Assembly: GCF_039539005.1 (NCBI RefSeq)
Contig: NZ_BAABCP010000001.1
Span: 2,503,472 to 2,567,471, forward strand
Origin: Microbacterium soli
GTDB taxonomy: Bacteria > Actinomycetota > Actinomycetes > Actinomycetales > Microbacteriaceae
DNA length: 64,000 nucleotides
Direction: 5' to 3'
In this document: positions 51,301 to 62,680 of the stretch, piece after piece
Layout of the letters: each line of letters begins with the position of its first letter
How positions within the stretch are numbered: the stretch's first letter is position 1
The notes under the pieces: model-generated
The model's input: the letters and a program-made list of their open reading frames with translations, nothing else
The model's database searches: none
Told to the model about the DNA's origin: nothing
Translations under genes and position numbers: made by a program

Positions 51301-51912
51301 TCAGCGGATGAGCCCGGCGATCTCACCGAGGAAGTCCAGTCCTGCCAGTTGAGCCATGGCGATGACGACGGCGTAGGCCAGGATCGTGATCAGGGGGACC
51401 CATGCCATCAGACGGTTCGCCCGCCGCTTCACCACAGCCGATCTCGTGATCGTCCCGTTGCGCAGCAGATGGACGGCCGTCGCGATGAAGGCGGGTATCG
51501 TCACGGCCCATGTCACCATGCACCACGGGCACAGCACGGCCAGGTGGTAGATGCTCTGGCCGATCAGCCAGCAGATGAACGCGATGGCGCCGAGCATGCC
51601 CAGCCCGAACAGCCCCCAGAACCAGCGCGGGAAGCGCGCGCCCGAGATGACGGCGACGCCGACGACGAGTACCGCCATCCATCCGGTGAGGCCGATGACG
51701 GGGTTGGGGAAGCCGAAGACCTCGCCCTGCCATGAGCCCAGATTCTTGTCGCACTGGAGGATCACGCTCACGTAGCAGCTGGTCTGCTCGCTGGGATTCT
51801 CCAGCAGGAAGAACTTCTCCACAGTCAGCTGGAAAGCCGCCCACCAGCCGACCACGGAGAAGACGATCAGCCAGATGCCGTATCCGACGGGTCGGATTCG
51901 CTGTGCGGTCAT
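51301..51912 (-). CDS. Vitamin K epoxide reductase (VKOR) family protein
   Basis: A 203-residue membrane protein with five helices. The redox-active CPWC motif lies in AVLCPWCMVTW in the third or fourth helix; the second loop Cys pair is represented by TSCYVSVILQC in the first extracytoplasmic loop, and the conserved Ser/quinone site precedes it. Bacterial VKOR proteins reoxidise DsbA-like oxidoreductases for disulfide formation outside the membrane. The ATG at 51912 is six bases after GATAAT, so a leaderless mRNA is likely. Confidence 0.9.
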   Translation of the reverse strand: MTAQRIRPVGYGIWLIVFSVVGWWAAFQLTVEKFFLLENPSEQTSCYVSVILQCDKNLGSWQGEVFGFPNPVIGLTGWMAVLVVGVAVISGARFPRWFWGLFGLGMLGAIAFICWLIGQSIYHLAVLCPWCMVTWAVTIPAFIATAVHLLRNGTITRSAVVKRRANRLMAWVPLITILAYAVVIAMAQLAGLDFLGEIAGLIR

Positions 51913-51918
51913 ATCGGG

Positions 51919-51924
51919 ATTATC
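51919..51924 (-). promoter_or_regulatory. -10 box of the VKOR gene, probably leaderless
   Basis: GATAAT on the minus strand is six bases before the ATG at 51912. Confidence 0.5.
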
Positions 51925-52002
51925 CCAGCAATGGCTGTGCGATCCGGGTGAATGCGGACTGCGGGCCGCGCGGCGGATGCCGCGCCATCGCTCCGGGGGT
52001 GC

Positions 52003-52008
52003 GATAAT
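52003..52008 (+). promoter_or_regulatory. -10 box of the RNase E/G gene with long leader
   Basis: GATAAT lies about 172 bases before the start codon, giving a leader of about 165 bases, unusually long for this window. RNase E leaders in other bacteria mediate autoregulation; no specific structure is recognised here. Confidence 0.45.
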
Positions 52009-52179
52009 GACTGGAGATGCCGTTGTGGGAAGTCGCGATGGCATCGTCAAGACTTCGGGGACGCATGTCCCGCGCGATCCTGCCACCGAGCGGATCGCAT
52101 GCCGAATGAGTTCGCGGTTGCAGTTTCGCCGCATGAGTTTCCGCAGGCACTCGGTGCCAGCGCAGGGAGTAAGCCAGAG

Positions 52180-54474
52180 ATGGCCGATGAGAACGATGAC
52201 AGGACCACACTCGACCTCGACACGACGCCGGCGCGGCCGGTAGCCGAGGAGCTGCCTGCGACGGACGTCGCGGCGGAGCCCACCGGCAGTGCCGAGGCCG
52301 CGGATGCCGTGCAGGAGCCGACCGGCTCTGGCACGGGGGCCGCCGAGCCGCAGCCGGCTGCGGAGCCGGAGGCCGCCGTCGCCCCCGAGGCGGCGGCGCC
52401 GGAGGAGCCCGTCGAGCCCGAGCAGCCCGAGCCCGTGACGGCGGTGAGTCTGGGCCTGCTTCCCGAGGTCTTCGTCTCCAAGGTCTCCACGCAGCTGCAC
52501 TTCTATGCGCCCGAGATCGTGCCGCTGCCCGCTGTCCGTCACGATGACGGCGACGACGACCGAGGATCGTCCTCCTCCCGCCGGGGCGGCCGACGCCGCC
52601 GCGGCGACGACGACGGCAGGGACGAGCCGCGTCAGCGCCAGCGCACGGTCGAATACATCACCGAGCCGAAGGCCATCAAGGGGTCCACGCGACTGGAGGC
52701 CAAGAAGCAGCGTCGCCGCGACGGACGCGACGCCGGTCGTCGTCGCCCCGTCGTCACCGAGGCGGAGTTCCTCGCCCGTCGCGAGTCCGTCGACCGCATG
52801 ATGGTCGTGCGCGCGCGCAACGGCCGCACGCAGATCGGCGTGCTGGAGGACAACGTGCTCGTCGAGCACTATGTCGCCCGCAATCAGGACGCATCGCTCA
52901 TCGGCAACGTCTACCTCGGGCGCGTGCAGAACGTGCTCCCGAGCATGGAGGCGGCCTTCGTCGACATCGGCCGCGGACGCAACGCCGTGCTGTACTCCGG
53001 CGAGGTGGACTGGGATGCCGTGGAGACCGGCAATCAGCCGCGTCGCATCGAGCTGGCACTCAAACCCGGCGACCGCGTGCTCGTGCAGGTGACCAAGGAC
53101 CCGGTGGGGCACAAGGGTGCCCGCCTGACCAGCCAGATCTCCCTGCCGGGCCGTTACCTGGTGTACGTGCCGGGCGGATCCATGAACGGCATCTCCCGCA
53201 AGCTCCCCGACAACGAGCGGGCGCGTCTGAAACGCATCCTCAAGGAGGTGCTGCCCGAGTCCTCCGGAGTGATCGTCCGCACGGCGGCCGAGGGCGCCAC
53301 GGAGGAGCAGCTCACACGCGACGTCCAGCGGCTCACCGCGCAGTGGGAGCACATCCAGAAGCTCGTGCAGAGCCAGCAGGCTCCCGCGCTGCTTCATGCG
53401 GAGCCCGATCTGCTGGTCAAGATCGTGCGCGACGTCTTCAACGAGGACTTCGCCCGGATGACGATCCAAGGCGAGGAGGCGTACAACACCATCACCGCGT
53501 ATCTGGGCAGCGTCGCCCCCGATCTCCTCGAGCGGGTGGAGACCTACACCGACGACGTCGACCCCTTCGATGCGCACCGGATCACCGAGCAGATCGAGAA
53601 GGCGCTGGACCGGAAGGTCTGGCTGCCCTCGGGAGGCTCGCTGGTCATCGACCGCACCGAGGCGATGACCGTCATCGACGTCAACACCGGCAAGTTCGTG
53701 GGCACCGGAGGAAACCTCGAGGAGACCGTCACCAAGAACAACCTCGAGGCGGCGGAGGAGATCGTCCGTCAGCTGCGTCTGCGCGACATCGGCGGCATCA
53801 TCGTCGTCGACTTCATCGACATGGTCCTCGAGTCCAACCGCGACCTCGTGCTGCGGAGGCTGGTGGAGTGCCTGAGCCGCGACCGCACCAAGCACCAGGT
53901 CGCCGAGGTCACCTCGCTCGGCCTCGTGCAGATGACGCGGAAGAAGCTGGGGCTGGGGCTCCTGGAGACCTTCAGCGAGCCGTGCGAGGTGTGCGCGGGG
54001 CGCGGCATCATCGTGCACCACGACCCGGTCGTCAAGCACCGTGGCGGGCCGTCGGGCGGCCAGGGGCGCAGGTCGCGCGGGTCGTCGTCCTCTCAGGCCT
54101 CGTCGGGCCACGGGGCCGCGGCGCCCGCGAGCACGACGCACAGCATCACGGAGGGCGCGAAGTCGGCCCTCGCCGCCATCGCCGCCTCGACGATCGCCCC
54201 CGCACCGTCTCAGGAGGAGGCGCCCCCTGCGCCCACCGAGGCGCCCCTCGTCCCCGAGCGACCCAAGAAGAGCCGCAGGAAGCGCGCGAACGAGCACAAG
54301 GCCCCGAAGACCGAGGCGGAGCAGCTGCTGGACTCCGTGCTGAACTCCCTGCCCGAGCCGAAGGCCCCCGGGCAGGGACGCAACCGGCGACGGGTGAGCA
54401 CGGCGATGCTCACGGCATCGGCGCCGGCGGTTCCGGAGTCAGTGCCGGTCCCTGGCACGGACCCGCAGCCCTGA
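52180..54474 (+). CDS. rne: Ribonuclease E/G
   Basis: A 764-residue endoribonuclease. An acidic Ala/Pro/Glu-rich extension and basic Arg-rich patches (to about residue 190) precede the catalytic core: an S1-like domain with GNVYLGRVQNVLPSMEAAFVDIG, the RNase H-like part, and the Mg-binding DVNTGK and VVDFIDM motifs. The zinc-link Cys pair appears in CEVCAGRG (about residue 605). A basic Ser/Ala-rich C-terminal tail follows. The core-in-the-middle layout is typical of actinobacterial RNase E. The ATG at 52180 has SD GGGAG about 10 bases upstream. Confidence 0.94.
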   Translation: MADENDDRTTLDLDTTPARPVAEELPATDVAAEPTGSAEAADAVQEPTGSGTGAAEPQPAAEPEAAVAPEAAAPEEPVEPEQPEPVTAVSLGLLPEVFVSKVSTQLHFYAPEIVPLPAVRHDDGDDDRGSSSSRRGGRRRRGDDDGRDEPRQRQRTVEYITEPKAIKGSTRLEAKKQRRRDGRDAGRRRPVVTEAEFLARRESVDRMMVVRARNGRTQIGVLEDNVLVEHYVARNQDASLIGNVYLGRVQNVLPSMEAAFVDIGRGRNAVLYSGEVDWDAVETGNQPRRIELALKPGDRVLVQVTKDPVGHKGARLTSQISLPGRYLVYVPGGSMNGISRKLPDNERARLKRILKEVLPESSGVIVRTAAEGATEEQLTRDVQRLTAQWEHIQKLVQSQQAPALLHAEPDLLVKIVRDVFNEDFARMTIQGEEAYNTITAYLGSVAPDLLERVETYTDDVDPFDAHRITEQIEKALDRKVWLPSGGSLVIDRTEAMTVIDVNTGKFVGTGGNLEETVTKNNLEAAEEIVRQLRLRDIGGIIVVDFIDMVLESNRDLVLRRLVECLSRDRTKHQVAEVTSLGLVQMTRKKLGLGLLETFSEPCEVCAGRGIIVHHDPVVKHRGGPSGGQGRRSRGSSSSQASSGHGAAAPASTTHSITEGAKSALAAIAASTIAPAPSQEEAPPAPTEAPLVPERPKKSRRKRANEHKAPKTEAEQLLDSVLNSLPEPKAPGQGRNRRRVSTAMLTASAPAVPESVPVPGTDPQP

Positions 54475-54705
54475 CGCGATCAGCCGTCTGGTCAGCTCCT
54501 TGCCGCTCACATGCCCGGCGCCGGCGGCGATGAGCCTCGGCACGGCGTCGGCCGGGACGTCGTAGTGGTCCTGGTCGAAGGCGCGCCGGGGGATGCCCTG
54601 CATCCGGGCGAAGTCGTGCAGCTCCGCCAGGTCCGAATCACTGACCAGGTGCGCCCAGAGCCGACCGTGTGCGGGCCAGACGGGGTCGTCGACGAGGACA
54701 GTCAT
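54439..54705 (-). CDS. DUF4031 family protein
   Basis: An 88-residue protein with [27 protein letters not shown] and [12 protein letters not shown], matching the DUF4031 family. The function is unknown. Its 3' end overlaps the 3' end of the RNase E/G gene by 36 bases on the opposite strand. The ATG at 54705 is seven bases after a TAGGAT box. Confidence 0.82.
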   Translation of the reverse strand: MTVLVDDPVWPAHGRLWAHLVSDSDLAELHDFARMQGIPRRAFDQDHYDVPADAVPRLIAAGAGHVSGKELTRRLIASGLRVRARDRH

Positions 54706-54712
54706 GTCGCCG

Positions 54713-54718
54713 ATCCTA
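54713..54718 (-). promoter_or_regulatory. -10 box of the DUF4031 gene, probably leaderless
   Basis: TAGGAT on the minus strand is seven bases before the ATG at 54705. Confidence 0.55.
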
Positions 54719-54746
54719 TTGCCGCGGACGCGCCGTCCGGCTCGCT

Positions 54747-54775
54747 TTGCGGCGATGCCCGGCATCCGGTAAAGT
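54747..54775 (+). promoter_or_regulatory. rplU promoter (-35 and -10)
   Basis: TTGCGG (54747-54752) and TAAAGT (54770-54775) are separated by 17 bases, the best two-part promoter in the window. A leader of about 140 bases runs to the rplU start and has no obvious Rfam-like structure to the eye. Confidence 0.6.
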
Positions 54776-54921
54776 TGTCCTTTGGTGCGAGACCCCTGTC
54801 GGCTTTTCCGGTTGCAGGAGAACGTCTTGCGTCTGCACCCTTCGCGGAGGCGTCGTACGCAAGCAGCAGTCTTCCCGTGAGATTCCCGGAGCGATCCGCT
54901 CCCCAACGAAACAGGTATGAA

Positions 54922-55230
54922 GTGGTTTACGCAGTAGTGCGCGCCGGTGGGCGACAGGAGAAGGTCGAGGTCGGCACGATCGTTCAGCTCGACCGTGTTC
55001 AGGCTGCCCAGGGCGAGAAGATCGAGCTTCCCGCCGTGCTCCTCGTCGACGGCGCCACGGTGACCACCGACGCGGACAAGCTGGCGAAGGTCAAGGTCAC
55101 CGCCGAGGTCCTCGGCGATCTCCGCGGCCCGAAGATCGTCATCCAGAAGTACAAGAACAAGACCGGCTACAAGAAGCGCCAGGGCCACCGTCAGGAGCTC
55201 ACGCGCGTCAAGATCACCGGCATCAAGTAA
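54922..55230 (+). CDS. rplU: 50S ribosomal protein L21
   Basis: A 102-residue large-subunit protein. [20 protein letters not shown] opens it, VVTAEV-like strands follow and the C-terminal [23 protein letters not shown] is basic, as in the family. The GTG at 54922 gives the standard start; codons upstream are leader. rpmA follows after 18 bases. Confidence 0.96.
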   Translation: MVYAVVRAGGRQEKVEVGTIVQLDRVQAAQGEKIELPAVLLVDGATVTTDADKLAKVKVTAEVLGDLRGPKIVIQKYKNKTGYKKRQGHRQELTRVKITGIK

Positions 55231-55248
55231 GCACGGAAGGCTCAGGAC

Positions 55249-57894
<2,646 letters not shown>

Positions 57895-57963
57895 GCCGTT
57901 CGGGGACGGAGCCGGGGACGCATCCTCACGAGTCATACGCGGCCGGGCGTGACCCCGCGCCGA

Positions 57964-57969
57964 TACACT
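57964..57969 (+). promoter_or_regulatory. -10 box of proA, probably leaderless
   Basis: TACACT is followed by six bases and the proA ATG. Confidence 0.55.
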
Positions 57970-57975
57970 GACCGG

Positions 57976-59253
57976 ATGAGCATCCTCACCGACCCCGACA
58001 CCGCCGTGGAGACTCCTCAGCATCGCCTCGCGCGTGCGAAGGAGGCGTCCCGGTCCATCGCGCGCTTGACCAGCGGCGAGAAGGAGCGGGCGCTGGAGGC
58101 GATCGCCCGCACGATCGAGGAGAACGCGTCCCGGATCATCAGCGCCAATGCGACCGACATCGCGCGGGGCCGTGAGAACGGCATCGGCGAGGCGCTCATC
58201 GACAGACTGAGCCTGGATGAGAAGCGGGTCGCGGCTCTGGCATCCGCCGTCCGTGACGTCGCCGCACTGCCCGACCCCATCGGACAGGTGCTGGGCGGCC
58301 ATCGGATGCCGAACGGCGTCGCCCTCGAACAGGTCCGCGTGCCGTTCGGCGTCGTGGGCGCGATCTACGAGGCGCGTCCGAACGTGACGGTGGACATCGC
58401 CGCGCTGGCTCTGCGCGCCGGCAACGCCGTCGTGCTGCGCGGCGGCAGCGCAGCACTCGATTCGAACACCGTGCTCGTGGAGCTCATGCGCTCTGCCCTG
58501 AAGGGGGCCGGGGTGGATCCCGAGGCCGTCCAGAGCGTCGACGACTTCGGCCGAGACGGTGCGAAGGCCATGATGCACGGGCGCGGCTTCATCGATGTGC
58601 TCGTGCCCCGGGGGAGCGCTGCGCTGATCGAGACCGTGGTGACCGAGTCGACGGTGCCCGTCATCGAGACCGGTGCGGGCGTCGTGCACATCGTCCTGGA
58701 CGAGTCGGCCCCCGCGGAGTGGGCGCGTGACATCGTCGTCAACGCGAAGGTGCAGCGGCCCAGCGTGTGCAACGCCGTGGAGACGGTGCTCGTGCTGCGC
58801 GAGGCCGCACCGACGCTCGTGCCCGTCGTCGTCGGCGCCCTGCAGGACCAGGGCGTCAGCGTGCACGGCGACGACACGGTCGCCGGGTTGGTGTCCGACG
58901 TCATCCCGGCGACGGAAGAGGACTGGTCCACCGAGTACCTCAGCCTGGACGTGTCCATGAAGGTCGTGGACACGCTGGACGACGCGCTCGCCCACATCCG
59001 CCGCTACAGCACAGGTCACACCGAGTCGATCATCACGACCGACTCCCGCAACGCGGAGCGGTTCCTGGCCGAGGTCGACTCCGCAGTGGTGATGGCCAAC
59101 GCATCGACCCGCTTCACCGACGGCGCCGAGTTCGGCTTCGGAGCCGAGGTGGGTATCTCGACCCAGAAGCTGCACACCCGTGGTCCGATGGGCGTGTCCG
59201 AGCTGACCAGCACGAAATGGCTGGCCAGGGGCACAGGCCAGACACGGGGTTGA
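57976..59253 (+). CDS. proA: Glutamate-5-semialdehyde dehydrogenase
   Basis: A 425-residue NADPH-dependent reductase, second step of proline synthesis, reducing glutamyl-5-phosphate. IYEARPNVTVDIAALALRAG and LRGGSAA are typical; the catalytic Cys is in RPSVCNAVET. The ATG at 57976 is preferred to an in-frame upstream codon at 57949 because the -10 box would otherwise be inside the gene. Confidence 0.95.
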   Translation: MSILTDPDTAVETPQHRLARAKEASRSIARLTSGEKERALEAIARTIEENASRIISANATDIARGRENGIGEALIDRLSLDEKRVAALASAVRDVAALPDPIGQVLGGHRMPNGVALEQVRVPFGVVGAIYEARPNVTVDIAALALRAGNAVVLRGGSAALDSNTVLVELMRSALKGAGVDPEAVQSVDDFGRDGAKAMMHGRGFIDVLVPRGSAALIETVVTESTVPVIETGAGVVHIVLDESAPAEWARDIVVNAKVQRPSVCNAVETVLVLREAAPTLVPVVVGALQDQGVSVHGDDTVAGLVSDVIPATEEDWSTEYLSLDVSMKVVDTLDDALAHIRRYSTGHTESIITTDSRNAERFLAEVDSAVVMANASTRFTDGAEFGFGAEVGISTQKLHTRGPMGVSELTSTKWLARGTGQTRG

Positions 59254-59257
59254 GGAC

Positions 59258-59263
59258 TAGACT
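59258..59263 (+). promoter_or_regulatory. Candidate -10 box of the nadD operon
   Basis: TAGACT lies about 39 bases before the start of the small membrane protein gene, with a spaced SD CGGAG near 59293. Confidence 0.4.
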
Positions 59264-59302
59264 GGTCAGGCGTTCGCCCGACCGCCCAGAAACGGAGTCA
59301 GA

Positions 59303-59515
59303 ATGAACCTCGTCGCTCAGATCGCGATGGCCGCTGCCGAGGCGGAGCACCACAACGTCCAGGCAGAGACGTTCATCTACGGCGTCGTCGCCGCGTTGGT
59401 CTTCGCGGCGATGGGGCTGGTGACCCTGTCGTATCGCAACGTCGCCAACCGGCACTCGCGCAAGGCGGAGGCCTTCGCGCAGAAGCACGGTGAGGACGGC
59501 CACGGCCACCACTAG
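59303..59515 (+). CDS. Small His-rich single-helix membrane protein
   Basis: A 70-residue protein with one membrane helix (about 25-45) and a tail ending HGEDGHGHH that could bind metal. No known family is recognised. nadD begins 7 bases after its stop, so they are probably co-transcribed. Confidence 0.7.
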   Translation: MNLVAQIAMAAAEAEHHNVQAETFIYGVVAALVFAAMGLVTLSYRNVANRHSRKAEAFAQKHGEDGHGHH

Positions 59516-59522
59516 AGCGCAC

Positions 59523-60125
59523 ATGCAGGATTCCACCGCTCGAGCACCGCGCATCGGCGTGATGGGTGGCACTTTCGACCCGATACATCACGGCCACCTG
59601 GTCGCGGCGAGCGAAGTGGCGCACTCCTTCGAGCTCGATGAGGTCGTCTTCGTCCCCACCGGACGGCCGTGGCAGAAGCAGAACGTCTCGCACAGCGAGC
59701 ACCGCTATCTGATGACGGTGATCGCGACGGCGTCCAATCCTCGCTTCACCGTCAGTCGCGTCGACATCGACCGCGACGGGCCGACCTACACGATCGACAC
59801 CCTCCGGGATCTGAAGCGCGAGCGGCCGGATGCGCAGCTCTTCTTCATCACGGGCGCGGATGCCGTGGCGCAGATTCTCAGTTGGAGGGACCATGATGAA
59901 CTGTGGGACCTCGCGCACTTCGTCGCGGTCTCCCGGCCCGGACACGTGCTCAGCACGGACGGTCTGCCCACGGATGTCGTGAGCCGACTGGAGGTGCCGG
60001 CGCTGACCATCTCCTCGACCGCGTGTCGGGAGCGGGTCAGCGACGGACAGCCGGTCTGGTATCTGGTGCCGGACGGCGTCGTCCAGTACATCGCAAAGCA
60101 CCATCTGTATCGGAGCAACCCATGA
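59523..60125 (+). CDS. nadD: Nicotinate-nucleotide adenylyltransferase
   Basis: A 200-residue nucleotidyltransferase of NAD synthesis that adenylates nicotinate mononucleotide. The motif [11 protein letters not shown] (15-25) contains the HxGH site; SxTxxR-like [10 protein letters not shown] is at the C-terminus. The ATG at 59523 is the nearest good start. It overlaps the next gene by 4 bases. Confidence 0.93.
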   Translation: MQDSTARAPRIGVMGGTFDPIHHGHLVAASEVAHSFELDEVVFVPTGRPWQKQNVSHSEHRYLMTVIATASNPRFTVSRVDIDRDGPTYTIDTLRDLKRERPDAQLFFITGADAVAQILSWRDHDELWDLAHFVAVSRPGHVLSTDGLPTDVVSRLEVPALTISSTACRERVSDGQPVWYLVPDGVVQYIAKHHLYRSNP

Positions 60126-61258
60126 GCACATCGGAAGAGGACGGGAAGTCACGGCTCACGCGCAGGCAGCTGCGCGAGATCCGCCTGACCGGTTCGACGC
60201 CGGTCATCACCGCGGAGGAGGCCACGGCCGCAGCCGTCCAGCCGACGACGGTGCTGCCGCGTGCCGCCGAGCCCGTGGAGATCGCCCCCGTGACGCAGGT
60301 CGAGCCCGTCGATCCGCACGCCCCGCTCACGCGGCGGCAGCTGCGGGCGCTCCAGCAGGCACGTCAGGTCGCTCCCGGCACGGTCGACACCGCCGCCGGG
60401 ACGGACACAGCCTCCGTCGAGGACGTGCGCCGGATGCCGGAGCAGCAGCGTGCGATGGTGTCCGGTGTGCCGCCGTTCGCGACGGATCCGTCCGTCGGTA
60501 CGGGCCCGTCGTTCGACTCGCTTCCCGGGCGCACGCCCTCCGTCGCGGAGGACGATCCGATGCCGTCTGCGGATCAGGCCGTGCCGGTGTCGATCTTCGA
60601 GACACGGCCCGAGCAGGAGCCGGAGGCGCCCGCGGTGTCGGAGACGCCGGAGCCCGTCATCGCAGCCGCTCCCGTCTTGGTGGCGGAGCCCGAATCCGAG
60701 ACGCAGAAGGTGGCGGAGCCATCGGCGTCCGTCGTATCTGGAGTCGACCAGTCCGACGGACCGAAGGTGGGTGCGGCGTTCGGGGTCGGCGTCAAGCCCG
60801 GCAAGGCGGAGCCCGCCTCCGGTGCGCTGTTCGATGCGTTGCTCGAGGGCGACACGTCCACCTCGCAGCACGGCACCTCCACCGCCCTGATCTTCACACC
60901 GTCGCCGGAGGCCGGTTCCCTCTCGGGGCCGATCGCGGCCACGGGGGAGATGCTCGTCACCGGCACCTATGCGCTTCCGGACGGGCTCGGCTCTCAGGGG
61001 CACGCCCGCGGCACGACGGACGGCAGGGAGGCGGATGCCGTGCTCATCGACGGCGAGCTCGCGCCCACGTCGTCGCCCACGCCCATCGCCGCCAGCGCCG
61101 CGGTCAGCACCTCCAAGCCCGCCGGCGAGGTCATCCGACCGCCGGCACCCGAAAAGGGAAACAAGCTCATGCTCACCCTGGCGGTCGTCGCCGGCGGGCT
61201 GGCGATCGTGCTCGCCGCCACACTCGTCATCGCCTTCACCACTGGAGTCCTCGACTGA
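60122..61258 (+). CDS. Hypothetical protein with LTRRQLR motifs and a C-terminal membrane helix
   Basis: A 378-residue protein that is mostly low-complexity Pro/Ala/Glu/Val with two copies of LTRRQLR (about 12-18 and 65-71) near the N-terminus and a single transmembrane helix (about 351-374) at the end. It is predicted to be a cytoplasmic domain anchored in the membrane. The location between nadD and rsfS is shared by related actinobacteria; the function is unknown. Confidence 0.72.
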   Translation: MSTSEEDGKSRLTRRQLREIRLTGSTPVITAEEATAAAVQPTTVLPRAAEPVEIAPVTQVEPVDPHAPLTRRQLRALQQARQVAPGTVDTAAGTDTASVEDVRRMPEQQRAMVSGVPPFATDPSVGTGPSFDSLPGRTPSVAEDDPMPSADQAVPVSIFETRPEQEPEAPAVSETPEPVIAAAPVLVAEPESETQKVAEPSASVVSGVDQSDGPKVGAAFGVGVKPGKAEPASGALFDALLEGDTSTSQHGTSTALIFTPSPEAGSLSGPIAATGEMLVTGTYALPDGLGSQGHARGTTDGREADAVLIDGELAPTSSPTPIAASAAVSTSKPAGEVIRPPAPEKGNKLMLTLAVVAGGLAIVLAATLVIAFTTGVLD

Positions 61259-61635
61259 TGCAGTCCCCGGAGAACACCCGCGAGATGCTTCGAATCGCCG
61301 CGGAGGCGGCGGATGCCAAGGGCGGGGAGGATCTCGTCGCTCTCGACGTCTCCGAGCCCCTGCCGCTCGTCGACGTCTTCCTGTTGGTCAGCGGCAGCAG
61401 CGAGCGCAACGTCGCCGCGATCGCCGACGAGATCGAGGACCGGCTGCACGAGGCCGGTCATCGCCGGGTGCGTCGTGAGGGGCGCTCCGAGGCACGCTGG
61501 GTGCTGCTGGACTTCGGGGATCTGATCGTGCACGTCTTCCACGCCGAGGAGCGCGTGTACTACGGTCTCGAGCGGCTCTGGAAGGACTGCCCCGTGCTGC
61601 CGGTCGAGCTCGCCGAGAAGGTCGCGGGGGAGTAG
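61258..61635 (+). CDS. rsfS: Ribosomal silencing factor RsfS
   Basis: A 125-residue protein that binds L14 and prevents subunit joining under starvation. Family features are ALDVSEPLPLVDVFLLVSGSS, WVLLDFGDLIVHVFH and YYGLERLW. The ATG shares a base with the previous stop. It is the last gene of the dense housekeeping block. Confidence 0.95.
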   Translation: MQSPENTREMLRIAAEAADAKGGEDLVALDVSEPLPLVDVFLLVSGSSERNVAAIADEIEDRLHEAGHRRVRREGRSEARWVLLDFGDLIVHVFHAEERVYYGLERLWKDCPVLPVELAEKVAGE

Positions 61636-61900
61636 GGGCTGCCGACACGCGCCGTCGATCCGGTTCCCCGTCGCCGGCTGCGTCCAGTCGCGTATGCGTC
61701 CACGATCATGGGAACGCGCGTGCTTGACAGCGACCACGCGGTTCCGCCTGCCCGTCTGCCTTGCCGATTGCCCGGACGTTGAGGCGCCTCGGGCCGGCCT
61801 GGTGGGAAAGTCGAGGCGGAATGCTCTGGGAGCAAAGTTCGGTTCTCCGCGAACAGGGAGGGGCGCCCGAGCCACGTCGACCACGTCGCGATTCAGAACA

Positions 61901-62179
61901 ATGGTGGAAGCAATGGAGCGTTGCGGGAACAGGCGACCTCGGGTCGAGAGGCTGGTTTCCGCGTGGAATCAAGGGGTTTGCGCGGATGCAGAGTCCGACG
62001 GCGAGGCCGACGACCCGTTGATCGGCGTGTCGGCGGAACCAAAGAAACGACCTCGAACACGCCTGACCGACGAGGAAGTGGACGCTATGCGAACAGCCCG
62101 CGCACAGGGCATCAGCGTGAAGGCCGTGGCTCGTCAGTTCGGGGTGCACCGGGGCACGGTGTGGGCGAAGACGCGGTGA
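61901..62179 (+). CDS. Small helix-turn-helix protein, possible resolvase remnant
   Basis: A 92-residue reading from ATG 61901 ending in RTRLTDEEVDAMRTARAQG-ISVKAVARQFGVHRGTVW, which resembles the C-terminal helix-turn-helix of serine recombinases or invertases. No N-terminal catalytic domain is present in any upstream frame, and no convincing SD precedes the start. It may be a stand-alone HTH protein or the 3' remnant of a recombinase. An in-frame upstream start at 61694 gives a longer but atypical N-terminus. Confidence 0.45.
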   Translation: MVEAMERCGNRRPRVERLVSAWNQGVCADAESDGEADDPLIGVSAEPKKRPRTRLTDEEVDAMRTARAQGISVKAVARQFGVHRGTVWAKTR

Positions 62180-62680
62180 TGAACCCGACGGCGACGCGGG
62201 AGTTGAACTGACCTCGACCCCCTCGCGCCGCGAATCTCGGTAGGCCGTTCTGCTGCATGAAATCAACGATCTACGACGTGTGGCATGTGGATAACTCCAC
62301 GGCGATACTCCGAAATACAGAGTGCTTAGCACTTTCGTTAGCACTTTTCGCGGCTCAGACGATACTGAGCCTGGTCCAGTTCGGAGGCTGAGACGAGACC
62401 CGCACCGGCCAGTAACGATTGTGGCTGAACACGGAAGACAACCATCTGGTCAAGGTCTGTGCGTCTGGCAATAGTCCAACGTGTTCTCCACCCAGCCCTC
62501 GGCGACGATCCTGGTGCATGCCTTCACCTATGGCAGGAACGGACTTCGACATCGTGATTCGCGGCGGCGTACAGGGGAACACCGGGTTGGCGAACTATCG
62601 TCAGAGTAGCGATCGGCAAATGCCGTAGCTCCACAAGGGCCTCGCCTCAGAAGTGCTCGTGATGGAAGCAGGTACCGCCC
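62180..62680. other. Gene-poor accessory stretch before the desaturase
   Basis: About 500 bases with no convincing gene on either strand and a lower GC content than the rest of the window. It contains the palindrome at 62321 described separately. Short open frames here (for example on the minus strand near 62355-62582) have no recognisable domains and no start signals. Confidence 0.6.
62321..62350. promoter_or_regulatory. Palindrome and direct repeat, candidate operator
   Basis: AGTGCT-T-AGCACT (62321-62333) is a perfect inverted repeat; its right arm is repeated as TTAGCACTTTCG (62326-62337) and TTAGCACTTTTCG (62338-62350). The half-site resembles that of CIRCE (TTAGCACTC) but the arrangement is different, so HrcA binding is not claimed. 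Confidence 0.5.

Noticed and set aside
51913..54297. Upstream extension of the VKOR frame across RNase E/G on the minus strand
   Set aside because: The VKOR protein begins at 51912; the extension is antisense to the RNase E/G core and has no domain.
62355..62628. Short frames on both strands in the gene-poor stretch
   Set aside because: They have no start signals, no domains, atypical codon use, and overlap one another.
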